Shown: positions 9,344 to 17,715 of the stretch, one piece after another
Position numbering within the stretch: the first letter of the stretch is position 1
Layout: every line of letters begins with the position of its first letter
Assembly (NCBI RefSeq): GCF_000266945.1
Contig: NC_018025.1
Coordinates: 1,550,001-1,614,000 of the forward strand
Length of the DNA stretch: 64,000 nt
DNA from: Desulfomonile tiedjei DSM 6799
GTDB taxonomy: Bacteria > Desulfobacterota > Desulfomonilia > Desulfomonilales > Desulfomonilaceae
Direction: 5' to 3'
Notes under the pieces: model-generated
Seen by the model: only the letters and a program-made list of their open reading frames with translations
Database searches by the model: none
Told to the model about the DNA's origin: nothing
Position numbers and translations under genes: made by a program

Positions 9344-9691
9344 ATGGCATCATCCGTTCTCACCTGGAAACGCATGAAAGGAATGAAAGTGACCGAATAT
9401 AAAGATCCTAAGACGGAAGAAGGCGAAGTCGTAAAGGAAGAGACGACTCAGCAGGAGCAGGCCATTGAGGATGAGCCGATAAACGTAACATTCTTTGACC
9501 GGGTATTGGCGTTTCTCGCACTCGTTTATCCTTTTTCGCTCCTTATAGACCAGATGCAGAAACTTCTTCTCGACTGGGTCGGAACTACCGTCAACAATAT
9601 GCTGGTTCTTGTCGGACTGATTGCTTTCTTGATCGTGGTAAACGAGGTTGCAAAGCTCCTGTACAAACTACGCCACCGCAATCAAACGTGA
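9344..9691 (+). CDS. Small two-helix membrane protein, unknown
   Basis: Up to 115 residues. The N-terminal third is acidic and hydrophilic (KDPKTEEGEVVKEETTQQEQ). Two hydrophobic helices follow (about 52-70, VLAFLALVYPFSLLIDQM, and 84-104, MLVLVGLIAFLIVVNEVAKL), then a basic tail. I do not recognise the family. The start is uncertain: the first ATG (9344) has no clear ribosome site, and in-frame ATGs at 9374 and 9383 are alternatives. The consistent acidic-then-membrane layout supports a real gene, but expression is unproven. Confidence 0.55.
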   Translation: MASSVLTWKRMKGMKVTEYKDPKTEEGEVVKEETTQQEQAIEDEPINVTFFDRVLAFLALVYPFSLLIDQMQKLLLDWVGTTVNNMLVLVGLIAFLIVVNEVAKLLYKLRHRNQT

Positions 9692-9774
9692 TTCCGGAAC
9701 CGGACCGTTGATCTTTTCAACCGCTGAACATTGCATCATGTACTTCCCTTGAATAACAGACTATGAGGTGTGTT

Positions 9775-10929
9775 ATGGAGCACAGAATCAAGGTGGATGA
9801 AACTCACCTTATCCATGCTTCTCAGCTTGATGTGCCGCCCAGATTACTTCTCGGACCGGGACCCTCCAACGTGGATGCGCGAGTGCTTCAAGCTCTCGCA
9901 ATGCCCGAAATAGGGCATCTCGATCCGAGATTCATCGAGCTTATGAATGAAATCCAGGAATTGCTTCGCTACGTATGGCAAACCGACAACACCATGACCA
10001 TACCTATGAGTGGAACCGGCAGTGCAGCCATGGAGGCGACCCTTGCCAATTCCGTGGAACCCGGGGATATCGTTCTCGTGGGAGTAAACGGATACTTTGG
10101 CGAGCGGCTCTGTGATATGGCTTCCAGGTATGGTGCGGACGTGCGCCGGATCGAAAAAGCCTGGGGAGAGGTTTTCTCTCTGGAAGAAATAGCTGATGCG
10201 CTCAAGATGCATCGGCCTGCCATACTGGGACTCATCCACGGGGAAACCTCCACAGGTGCCATGCAGCCCATGGAAGGCATCGGTAAGCTCTGCAGAGAAT
10301 TCAATGCATTGCTCCTCTTGGATACTGTCACCAGCCTTGGAGGTGCGCCTGTTTTCCTCGACCACTGGCATGTAGATCTGGCCTACAGCGGGTCCCAGAA
10401 ATGTATTAGCTGTCCTCCCGGAATAGCGCCTTTCACCATGAGTAAACGAGCAGTCGAGAAACTGAAACGCCGCAAGACCAAGGTCGCAAGCTGGTACCTG
10501 GATGTGAACCTGGTTGCCAAATATTGGGGGAGTGAACGCACTTATCATCATACTGCTCCCATCAATATGAATTACGCTCTCCGGGAAGCATTGAGAATCA
10601 TTGCCGAAGAAGGTCTCGAAGACCGCTGGGAACGTCACAGAGCAAATGCAGAACGCCTGTACGAAGGACTCCAGGAATTGGGCATCGAATGCCACGTAGC
10701 CAAAGAATACCGGCTGCCCAGCCTGACAACCGCACTCGTGCCCGATGGAATCGACAGCAAAGCTGTCAGCTCGTACTTGCTAAGAAAATTCAACATCGAA
10801 ATAGCGGCCGGATTAGGTCAATTGGCCGGGAAGGTCTGGCGTATCGGGCTCATGGGATTCAACTCTCGAAGGGAGAACGTGAAGTTGCTTCTCTCAGCCT
10901 TGAGCGAAGCACTGGAAGCAGCAGGATGA
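9775..10929 (+). CDS. Class V aminotransferase (alanine/serine-glyoxylate aminotransferase type)
   Basis: 384 residues from the ATG at 9775, which has GAGGTGTGTT directly before it; an earlier ATG at 9763 lacks spacing. Fold-type I PLP enzyme with LLGPGPSNV near the N-terminus, PMSGTGSAAMEATL (cofactor phosphate contact) and the Schiff-base lysine in SGSQKCISCPPG. The C-terminal domain ends with WRIGLMGFNS, typical of the AGXT branch. Likely reaction: transfer of an amino group between alanine or serine and glyoxylate, or a related 2-oxoacid. It stands alone, so the physiological substrate cannot be inferred from neighbours. The interval 10930-11145 has no supported gene. Confidence 0.9.
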   Translation: MEHRIKVDETHLIHASQLDVPPRLLLGPGPSNVDARVLQALAMPEIGHLDPRFIELMNEIQELLRYVWQTDNTMTIPMSGTGSAAMEATLANSVEPGDIVLVGVNGYFGERLCDMASRYGADVRRIEKAWGEVFSLEEIADALKMHRPAILGLIHGETSTGAMQPMEGIGKLCREFNALLLLDTVTSLGGAPVFLDHWHVDLAYSGSQKCISCPPGIAPFTMSKRAVEKLKRRKTKVASWYLDVNLVAKYWGSERTYHHTAPINMNYALREALRIIAEEGLEDRWERHRANAERLYEGLQELGIECHVAKEYRLPSLTTALVPDGIDSKAVSSYLLRKFNIEIAAGLGQLAGKVWRIGLMGFNSRRENVKLLLSALSEALEAAG

Positions 10930-11145
10930 TATGTGTCTGTTCATAGAAGATGCTGACTTCTACATGCCACAGATAACAGTATGAGCGAACCGAGCCTACG
11001 ATTCGTGAGTGATTCTCTTGGTGACCGTATTTCTTTCTGCAAGCACAATTGTGTAGCTCAGAAAACGACAAACCAGTTCAATAAAGTGATGAAAGTTCAT
11101 AAACTATAAATGTGAGTCAAAGTGCATAAATAAGAGGTGAACTCA

Positions 11146-11349
11146 ATGAAATTGCAGGTAGTGATACACGAAGCCGAGGAAGGGGGGTACTGGGCGGAAA
11201 TCCCCGCGATTCCCGGATGTGCCACACAAGGAGAGACATTCGAGGAACTACTGAAGAATATCTATGAAGCCGTTGAAGGTTGTCTATCTGTGTCTGTCGA
11301 ACAGCCCAAAGTTACAGACGGTGACCGAATCATGGAAATCGTTGTATGA
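11146..11349 (+). CDS. HicB-family antitoxin-like protein, orphan
   Basis: 67 residues from the ATG at 11146, with AAGAGGTG upstream; an in-frame GTG nine bases earlier overlaps that site. The sequence is a minimal HicB partial-RNase-H fold: [20 protein letters not shown], then [20 protein letters not shown]. It lacks the C-terminal DNA-binding domain that longer HicB proteins carry. Neither flank contains a HicA-like double-stranded-RNA-binding toxin, so this is an orphan. Such orphans are common and may be remnants or regulators. Confidence 0.8.
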   Translation: MKLQVVIHEAEEGGYWAEIPAIPGCATQGETFEELLKNIYEAVEGCLSVSVEQPKVTDGDRIMEIVV

Positions 11350-11382
11350 AGTAGACTTTCCGACCTAACATCAATCGGATAA

Positions 11383-11829
11383 TTAGCTCGATAGCATACT
11401 TTTCATAGCTTCCAGCGCTAGATAGTACGAATATTCTCCGAAACCGGCTATCTGCCCGGTACATACGCCTGCAAGAACCGATTCGTGTCTGAATTCTTCT
11501 CTTCTATGAATGTTGGACAAATGCACTTCTATCGCAGGCACTCCTGCTGCGGCAATGGCATCTCTCAGGGAAACGCTTGTATGAGTCAGGCCGCCGGGAT
11601 TGATGATGATACCGTCCATCCATCCCATCTTCTCCTGAATAATGTCGATCAATGCGCCCTCATGGTTGGATTGAAAAGAATGGAGCTGAATATTTGCAGT
11701 CTGTGCTGCCTTGGCTAATTTTTCATCTATTTGCTTAAGGGTAGTAGTCCCGTATATGTCGGGTTCTCTCGTCCCGAGAAGATTAAGATTAGGACCGTTT
11801 ATTACCAGTATCCTCATTGTTCGATTCAC
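11383..11829 (-). CDS. aroQ: 3-dehydroquinate dehydratase, type II
   Basis: 148 residues. It catalyses 3-dehydroquinate to 3-dehydroshikimate, step three of the shikimate pathway. Type II signatures are clear: INGPNLNLLGTREPDIYG near the N-terminus (with the active-site Tyr), FQSNHEGALIDIIQ and IINPGGLTHTSVSLRDA, then VHLSNIHRREEFR. A GTG at 11829 with AAGG seven bases upstream is preferred; an ATG four codons later is possible. It overlaps the 3' end of the upstream receiver-protein gene by 41 bp. This is the one shikimate step missing from the large aro operon at 17.9-24.7 kb. Confidence 0.95.
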   Translation of the reverse strand: MNRTMRILVINGPNLNLLGTREPDIYGTTTLKQIDEKLAKAAQTANIQLHSFQSNHEGALIDIIQEKMGWMDGIIINPGGLTHTSVSLRDAIAAAGVPAIEVHLSNIHRREEFRHESVLAGVCTGQIAGFGEYSYYLALEAMKSMLSS

Positions 11830-12463
11830 TTTCTACCTTGTTCGCTTTGCTTTTTGTGTTTGCCGCATTCTTTGTTACGCGTTTCGGCAACTCGTTCGAT
11901 ATCTTGTGCACGTGATCGCAAAGACGGTCAATGTACCGATCTATTGTTCGTCGTACGGCTTCGGGGTGTTCCGCATTTTCACGCAAGACTGATTCGAAGG
12001 CTCTAAGTCCTGTCAACAATGCGCACAACTGATTGCGCACAGAATGAACATCATAGTCGACGGAATCCGACTCATGGCCAATTTCAATCGTGTCGGCAGA
12101 GCTGCCTTTCTTCGTGCTCAAAGCGGCTCTCACGAGTTCCGATAGTGCCGGCGCTTCGTATGGTTTCAACAAAAATCCGAAGAGATCCGGCCTTAACTCC
12201 GGGGGAGGGGGGGCTCCGCTGATGAGTATGACCGGAGTACCCGGCGACTCTTCCATGATTTCATCCATCAGTTCAAGCCCGTTCCCGTCCGTCAGGTGAA
12301 GGTCTGAGATTACCGCGCGAAATTCGTGCCCCTTCATATGCTCTCGTGCGTCGTGATAACCTGCGGCAATTGTCACTGACAGCCCTTCGATGTCACGTTC
12401 GAGATTCCTCGCAGTGAAGTAGGCCAAGGTTGTATTGTCATCCACAATCAATACTCTGTCCAT
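11789..12463 (-). CDS. Receiver-domain protein with a DHp-like helical tail
   Basis: 224 residues from the ATG at 12463 (MDRVLIVDDN). The receiver domain (about 1-118) has the acidic pair, acceptor D54 (VISDLHLTDG) and K100 (FLLKPYEAP). Residues about 135-195 form a helical pair, DYDVHSVRNQLCALLTGL then DRYIDRLCDHVHKISNEL, that resembles a histidine-kinase dimerisation helix with H140 at the H-box position, but no ATPase domain follows. The tail after 195 is Lys/Ser/Asn-rich. It might be a phosphorelay intermediate. The neighbouring sigma-54-type pair on the same strand is a plausible partner; that is inference. Confidence 0.75.
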   Translation of the reverse strand: MDRVLIVDDNTTLAYFTARNLERDIEGLSVTIAAGYHDAREHMKGHEFRAVISDLHLTDGNGLELMDEIMEESPGTPVILISGAPPPPELRPDLFGFLLKPYEAPALSELVRAALSTKKGSSADTIEIGHESDSVDYDVHSVRNQLCALLTGLRAFESVLRENAEHPEAVRRTIDRYIDRLCDHVHKISNELPKRVTKNAANTKSKANKVESESNNEDTGNKRS

Positions 12464-12542
12464 TTCACAAACCTGCACTTTATTGAACCGGTAATCAAGA
12501 GAAATGCTGTTGCTGTCGTATCCTTTCAGTTATTCGTGGGAA

Positions 12543-12627
12543 AAATCCCCCCTGCCCCCCTTTACTAAGGGGGGATTGCAGGTTGCTTCTTTACCCCCCT
12601 TTTATAAAGGGAGGTTGGGGGGATTTA
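12543..12627. repeat. Palindromic repeat family C, copy 1 (C5/G6-rich)
   Basis: Two imperfect hairpin units in inverted order: AAAATCCCCCC with a GGGGGGATT partner, then ACCCCCCTTTTATAAAGGGAGG and GGGGGGATTT. A second copy lies at 37990-38079. Repeats of this type are widespread in bacterial genomes and sit between genes. The remaining non-coding stretch around it, 12464-12542 and 12628-12917, shows no other recognisable element. Confidence 0.8.
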
Positions 12628-12917
12628 GAGACTCGGGGGAACTGTGATTCCAGAAAAAGGTTTTCTTTACCCCGAGTAACTGAATGATTACTTGCTGTCC
12701 TCGTACACGCGTTTCAGCATTATTCATACCAATTCAGCATGTCCATTTATGCACATGAAAACAAGAGGATGCGGCTGACGCGGCGGGAAGTAGCGTTATG
12801 CGAAATCGGGCTTAAGTGTGGAAATCCCGCTTTCAGGAAATAAATTAGTAATTCTAAACATCTAAGAAAACACGTGATGCGTGAATTACACGCAATCCAG
12901 TCTCGAAAGAGTGCTAA

Positions 12918-14306
12918 TCACCGGTCTTCGTCGAGACCGATCGCCTTCATCTGGTGTGCAAAAGCATGGCGAGAGAGCCCCAAGGATCTGGCTGCTTCCT
13001 GTTTGTTTCCCCTCGATCTCCGGAGCGCTTCAAGAATGAGAGCCCTCTTGAGATCGCGCGTAATGTCGTGAATGCTCTTGGTTTGGGGAAAATTCACCAT
13101 GTACGTCCAATTCTCCTGGTCTCCTGCAGCGCCCAATGAAGACAGATTGATCTGACCGGAATCGGACAGCATGACACCGCGTTCCAGGGCATTCCTCAGT
13201 TCCCTGATGTTTCCCGGCCAATGATAACCGGAGAGCGTCCTAAGTGCTCGGTCGTCTGCTTCTATAGGCCTTTGCAGGCCCATTTCGTCGCTCAATTGAC
13301 CGAGGATCTCCTGCACCAGAAGCGGCAGATCTTCCATCCTTCGCCGGAGTGGAGGAACCTTGATAGTGAGCACGTTCAGGCGATAATAGAGATCGCTCCG
13401 GAATCGACCTTGATCTACCTCTTTCTCCAACTCTTTATTCGTGGCGGCTATGAGCCTCGCGTTCACGGGAATTTGCGTCTCACCGCCTACTCTCGTGAAG
13501 GTACGGGTATCGAGAAACGTCAACAATTTTGCCTGCATGGGAGTGCTGAGTTCTCCGATCTCGTTAAGCAGCAGGGTACCGCCCTCGGCAAGCTCGAGTA
13601 ATCCTCTCTTACGCCCACGCGCTCCGGTGAACGATCCCGGTTCGTGTCCGAACAGCTCTGATTCTGCCAGCTCGGGAGCCACTGCAGCGCAGTTTATGGC
13701 AAAGAAAGGGCCATTGGAGCGTTTCGATCTATTGTGAATGTGCCGTGCAATAAAGTCTTTACCGCTCCCGCTTTCACCGAGAAGGAGCACAATACTGTCA
13801 GTCTGAGCGGCATAGCGGGCTTGAACCATGACAGCCTGCATGGCTTCGGAGGGGTACTCCTCGATTGCAGCATCGGGCTTCTGGGGTCTCCGGGAAAGCA
13901 CGGGCCCTGTCCTTCGGAGCAGCTTTATTTCCTCATCCCTGAGCCGATCGTGCATTGCATTTCGAACGGCGAGAAGGAGTTCATCCGGTTCAAAGGGTTT
14001 GGTCAGATATTCCCTGGCACCCCTCCTGGTTGCCTCAACTGCCGACTTTATGGACCCGAATGCGGTGATAATGATGTACCCGGCGGAAGGATGCTTTTCA
14101 GCGAGTTCCGTGAGGAGGCGCGTTCCATCTACATCGGGTAATTTGAGATCTATGAGAACCACGTCAGGAAAGTATGATGCGACAGCCTTTCGGGCAGATC
14201 TTCCGTCGTGGACACCGATAGGTTCGTAGCCTTCGGTTCGCAAGAGATGCTCCAGATGCCGTACAAGTTGAATTTCATCATCTACGATGAGCACCGTCCC
14301 CGCCAT
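12918..14306 (-). CDS. Sigma-54-dependent response regulator (NtrC family)
   Basis: 462 residues: receiver (about 1-120, acceptor D53, K in TKPFEP), AAA+ domain (about 150-385) and Fis-type helix-turn-helix at the end (RSRGNKQEAARSLGLSRHAF). The Walker A is GESGSGKD (177-184). The sigma-54 contact loop reads GSFTGA (224-229) instead of GAFTGA, and the Walker B reads LLLNEIGEL with N248 in place of the usual Asp. WPGNIREL follows. The gene abuts the kinase gene directly, so the two are translated as a pair. AAAGG precedes the ATG. It should activate sigma-54 promoters if the variant motifs still support ATP hydrolysis. Confidence 0.92.
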   Translation of the reverse strand: MAGTVLIVDDEIQLVRHLEHLLRTEGYEPIGVHDGRSARKAVASYFPDVVLIDLKLPDVDGTRLLTELAEKHPSAGYIIITAFGSIKSAVEATRRGAREYLTKPFEPDELLLAVRNAMHDRLRDEEIKLLRRTGPVLSRRPQKPDAAIEEYPSEAMQAVMVQARYAAQTDSIVLLLGESGSGKDFIARHIHNRSKRSNGPFFAINCAAVAPELAESELFGHEPGSFTGARGRKRGLLELAEGGTLLLNEIGELSTPMQAKLLTFLDTRTFTRVGGETQIPVNARLIAATNKELEKEVDQGRFRSDLYYRLNVLTIKVPPLRRRMEDLPLLVQEILGQLSDEMGLQRPIEADDRALRTLSGYHWPGNIRELRNALERGVMLSDSGQINLSSLGAAGDQENWTYMVNFPQTKSIHDITRDLKRALILEALRRSRGNKQEAARSLGLSRHAFAHQMKAIGLDEDR

Positions 14307-15641
14307 TTACCGTAACCTTTCTGAATCACTCTTTTGATCGAAGTACAGGCCGAGATTGTGAGACTTGAAATACTCGCATTCGAGACATTCAGGGCACCAG
14401 GATCCAGTCCTGGTCCGGTATTCCCGTCCTTTTATCGCCCAGCAAAATTGTGGATCTTCGCCGTACCGGACTTCACACGTATGACAGTCTCGCGCATGAT
14501 GAGGGTTCGATATGTGTCTACAGTGCGGTCGGTCGGCAGTAGGAAGCAGGATCTCCAGCACAGTTGCGCCGGGAATCCATGAACTAAACGATATAACCCC
14601 GCCATGACACTCAACTATGTCCCGGGCGGCAGCCAACCCCAAACCCATGGCTTTCTTCTTCGTGGTGACGAAAGGTCTGAACACTGAGGTTACGGTGAGA
14701 TCGGCTGACAAACCCGGACCCGTATCTTGTACGAAAATGCCTACAACGCTTCCGGAATAACCGGGCAAGACGGATGAAATCTTACTCCTGTCGATAGTTC
14801 GGTGCCCGATTGTGATGGTGTCCCCGGATTTGCATGCTTCCAGAGCATTCAGAACGATGTGAGACATGGCCCTGGTTATAGCCGCTTCATGGCCGAGGAT
14901 CCATGTTTCCGGTCCTGCAACTCTGCGCAACTGTATCCCCTTGCTCGATGCGGACGCGTCAAAATGTCCGGCACACTCTGCGAGGAGCTTCGCCACGTTT
15001 ATCCGGGAAGGAGCATCTTCTACAGGCATCAGCACTTCTGAAAACCTGTTCACAACAGCAACGACCGAACGAGCCGCCTCCAGTACGAATCGCAAGTTTT
15101 CCACATCTCCCCGATTCAGACTTGAGGAAGTCTCCAGCAATTGCAGTCCTGCAAAAATCACTGCGAGCGGATCTCGAATCTCGTGACTGAGCTTACGCGC
15201 CATCTTCTCCATTGTGGAAAGCTGCTGTAAATCCAATCGGCGTTTCTCCAGGTCTTCGGTTCGCGTCACGTCCCTCAGGAGGATGAAATAAGCATCGTCC
15301 TGAGGCAAAAATTCCAAGCTATACTCGATGATCCGCTCATGCGATCCCAAGGGGACAATGAAACGTCCTTCTCGTTCCCGGAGTGAAGGCGATACGGAGA
15401 TCCCATTGTTCGTCACTTCGGATATGTTCAAGCCTTTTATCGCAAAGTCGCAATTCAATATCCTCTGAGCAGACGGGTTTGACAAAAGTATACGACCGCT
15501 CTTGTCGGTCACAATGAAACCCGAACCGGACTTGCGTACCGATCGACATAAAAGTTCGTTCTCAGAGGAGACTTCCCTGTTCATGGCAGATTTTCTCGTG
15601 TCGGCAGAGTCACCCGATCCGCGGCCAAGGTGTTTTGTCAA
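14307..15641 (-). CDS. PAS sensor histidine kinase with Cys-rich C-terminal tail
   Basis: 444 residues. A PAS domain (about 33-125, KSGRILLSNPSAQRIL) precedes a kinase core with H-box KLSHEIRDPL, N-box HIVLNALEAC, G1 VQDTGPGLS and G2 KKAMGLGLAAARDI. After the ATPase domain, residues about 372-444 form an unusual tail with seven cysteines (374, 386, 389, 400, 416, 419, 422), including DCHTC and CPECLEC, suggesting a zinc or iron-sulfur site. No transmembrane helix is visible, so it is probably cytoplasmic. It ends exactly where the cognate regulator begins. The start (TTG at 15641) is weak; an ATG at 15584 is an alternative. Confidence 0.88.
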   Translation of the reverse strand: MTKHLGRGSGDSADTRKSAMNREVSSENELLCRSVRKSGSGFIVTDKSGRILLSNPSAQRILNCDFAIKGLNISEVTNNGISVSPSLREREGRFIVPLGSHERIIEYSLEFLPQDDAYFILLRDVTRTEDLEKRRLDLQQLSTMEKMARKLSHEIRDPLAVIFAGLQLLETSSSLNRGDVENLRFVLEAARSVVAVVNRFSEVLMPVEDAPSRINVAKLLAECAGHFDASASSKGIQLRRVAGPETWILGHEAAITRAMSHIVLNALEACKSGDTITIGHRTIDRSKISSVLPGYSGSVVGIFVQDTGPGLSADLTVTSVFRPFVTTKKKAMGLGLAAARDIVECHGGVISFSSWIPGATVLEILLPTADRPHCRHISNPHHARDCHTCEVRYGEDPQFCWAIKGREYRTRTGSWCPECLECEYFKSHNLGLYFDQKSDSERLR

Positions 15642-15947
15642 TTTGTTGCGAGTTAATTCGTCGCCGCCGTCCGACGTCGCAGCTCACATTTTGCCGAAAA
15701 CGCGCCTGCATTGTCGCGCAAGATTGGAGACCCAAAAATAAGAAACGAATTGCGGCACGCGCGCGAGAATGCCGATTCCAAGTGCGTTAAAGAGTATCGG
15801 TGACGGCGAGCTGAAGTCAAGTACATTGACCTGAAAAGTAAGTATTCCTCGAAAACAATCGATGAAAAGATGCCAAAGTATGGCATGGCGTGTTATGAGT
15901 GTATTTTTCCGCGCATAATGGACGGAAGCATCGGACGCGTTGCGTAT

Positions 15948-16080
15948 AATACCATTTCGCAATTATGCATATGAGATGGCGAAGGCTGAGGTGTTCTGAG
16001 CGGAGTGATCAGACGGCTTTGCGTCGTCCGGAGCGAAGGATACCTCAGCGTCCCAGATTATGAAAAGAAAAGCCAATCCG
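15948..16080 (+). repeat. Dispersed repeat family A, copy 1
   Basis: About 133 bp opening with AATACCATTTCGCAATTATG and containing GGAGCGAAGGATACCTC and TTATGAAAAGAAAAGC. Copy 2 is inverted at 32710-32840 and a diverged copy 3 lies at 45700-45793. All are intergenic. The stretch before it, 15642-15947, holds no gene that I can support. Confidence 0.8.
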
Positions 16081-16130
16081 TACATAGCGATTGCCAAGAA
16101 TTCTGACGTTTATCCCATGCTCCAATACAA

Positions 16131-16230
16131 GATACTAGTGGGGACCGACGTCCCTGTCGGTCCATTGTATCGATATCATTGATCATATTGAAGATGTGCC
16201 GGCACGGAGGCACGGCACCCACCAATATTC
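16131..16230 (+). repeat. Dispersed repeat family B, copy 1
   Basis: About 100 bp made of two hairpins joined by an AT-rich linker: GGACCGACGTCCCTGTCGGTCC on the left (arms GGACCGAC/GTCGGTCC) and a GTGCCGGCAC-type palindrome ending in GGCACCCACCAATAT on the right. Linker CGATATCATTGATCATATTG is shared with copies at 38686-38782 (inverted) and 63059-63133 (inverted, truncated). A degraded piece lies near 25155-25225. Confidence 0.8.
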
Positions 16231-16280
16231 CTGATTTTCAACCGGACACTAATTTTAGCGACTGCTATAAGTCACGCCAC

Positions 16281-16306
16281 AAAAAAATGGCCCGGAAAAC
16301 CGGGCC
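16281..16306 (-). terminator. Rho-independent terminator of pheA
   Basis: Read on the minus strand, a GGCCCGG-TTTT-CCGGGCC hairpin is followed by ATTTTTTTG, a good intrinsic terminator. It lies about 130 bp after the pheA stop codon and probably ends that transcript. Confidence 0.8.
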
Positions 16307-16436
16307 GAATAGGGTATGGTTTATTTCTCTGTTGGAAATCTTTGTCTCACAAAAAAGATTGGTTGTCAACAGTTTTGAGAATTTAATTTAAGAAATGCAT
16401 ATAATATGATGATTTCAAGCATCAATTTGTTTATTT

Positions 16437-17522
16437 CTATTGAAGAAGTGTCTGCTTCGGAAACGAACCGATCACTTTCACCAGCCTGTTCTCTTTCATG
16501 ATTTCTGCAAGACATTCGCTTATTTGCGGGTCGTCCCTGTGCCCGTCCAGATCTACGAAAAAAGCATATCTCCAAGGCATACTGCCTTTTTCGGGGCGAG
16601 ATTCTATACGGGACAGGTTGATACCGCGCCGCGAAAATTTTTCGAGAATTCTGAATAGAGCTCCCGGTTCGTTTTCGGTCCAAAAGACGATTGAAGTCCG
16701 ATCTTTCCCGGTGGGGGGTGGTTTCAAGGTACCGAGAACAAGGAAGCGCGTAATGTTTTCCTGCCTATCCTGGATACCTTTTCTGATCACCTTGAGTCCC
16801 AGGTCCGTGCCAAGGGTTTCGCTCGCTATTGCCGCCACCCGGGAATCGGCTCTGGCCTTTTCGGCTGCCACAGCAGTACTGGATGTTTCCTGGAGGGGAA
16901 TTCCGGGGAGCTTTCTGGCGAGCCACGATCTACACTGCGCAAGGGCCTGGGGATGTGACATGACGATTTTGACGTCTTCCATCTTTCCGGAAAGATTCAT
17001 GAGCGTATGGCTGATGCGAATAGCAATCTCTCCGCATACGCCTACCGTGGATGTCATGAGCATGTCGTGCGTCTCACTGACGGATCCCTCGATGCTATTT
17101 TCTATGGGGACCACGCCGAACTGCGCTCTTGCCTGTGCCACTTCGTGGAACACTTCCGTGATGCTCTCGCACGCTGTGAAGGGCAGGGATCGTCCGAATC
17201 GTTCCCGGGCGGCTTCATGGGTATACGTTCCGGCAGGGCCGAAGAATGCTACGGTTATGGGTTCCTGAAGCAGTCGGGAACCTGAGAAGATTTCCCGGTA
17301 TATGGCTCTTAGCGTTATTTCCGGAAGCGGACCGTCATTCAAGTCACGTAAACGCGCCAGGACGCGCTCCTCCCGGTCAGGATCGAAAACGCTCTGACCC
17401 AGGGAATTCTTTGACTGTCCAATTTGCCGGGAAAAGGACATTCTTTGGTTGAGAAGTCTCAGAATGGTGGCATCAAGTGCATCGATTTCCGCTCTCAGTT
17501 CGTCGATAGTGCTGGAAGTCAT
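16437..17522 (-). CDS. pheA: Bifunctional chorismate mutase/prephenate dehydratase (P-protein)
   Basis: 361 residues from the ATG at 17522 (MTSSTIDELR). It converts chorismate to prephenate and then to phenylpyruvate. Residues about 1-90 are an AroQ-type chorismate mutase (DELRAEIDALDATILRLLNQ). About 98-275 is the dehydratase domain with GPAGTYTHEAARERFG and VPIENSIEGSV. About 283-361 is an ACT domain with ESRPEKG, the usual phenylalanine feedback site. GAGAGA upstream is a weak ribosome site. The gene is divergent from the aroF operon and separated from its leader by about 190 bp, so the two promoters share one control region. Confidence 0.96.
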   Translation of the reverse strand: MTSSTIDELRAEIDALDATILRLLNQRMSFSRQIGQSKNSLGQSVFDPDREERVLARLRDLNDGPLPEITLRAIYREIFSGSRLLQEPITVAFFGPAGTYTHEAARERFGRSLPFTACESITEVFHEVAQARAQFGVVPIENSIEGSVSETHDMLMTSTVGVCGEIAIRISHTLMNLSGKMEDVKIVMSHPQALAQCRSWLARKLPGIPLQETSSTAVAAEKARADSRVAAIASETLGTDLGLKVIRKGIQDRQENITRFLVLGTLKPPPTGKDRTSIVFWTENEPGALFRILEKFSRRGINLSRIESRPEKGSMPWRYAFFVDLDGHRDDPQISECLAEIMKENRLVKVIGSFPKQTLLQ

Positions 17523-17643
17523 TGATCTCTCATTTCGGAGTACATTTGGTTTTCCAGGGTGTGGCACAGACCGAATTATTTACCGTGAACGGATGAAAAA
17601 GCAAGTTCCGTATAGTGAACGTCGCAACATCTCAGGACTATTT

Positions 17644-17690
17644 GGTTTTTTTAAAAAAACCTTGACAGCATCTCCCCGTTGTGTGAGAAT
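17644..17690 (+). promoter_or_regulatory. Promoter of the aromatic operon with flanking palindrome
   Basis: TTGACA at 17662-17667, a 17-bp spacer and GAGAAT at 17685-17690 with an extended TGT just before it. Directly upstream (17644-17661) is a perfect 18-bp palindrome GGTTTTTTTAAAAAAACC, which could be an A/T-rich UP element or a repressor site. The leader peptide starts 25 bp downstream of the -10 box. Confidence 0.65.
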
Positions 17691-17715
17691 CGTCTCCAAG
17701 AGGACTTGTTTAACC

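Noticed and set aside
9844-10695. 283-codon frame opposite the class V aminotransferase
   Set aside because: Antisense shadow of a well supported gene; composition follows the codon bias of the real frame.
10930-11145. HicA toxin partner for the HicB-like protein
   Set aside because: Both flanks were read in all frames; no HicA-like sequence is present.
16498-17268. 256-codon frame opposite pheA
   Set aside because: Antisense shadow; no family features, and pheA motifs are intact on the other strand.
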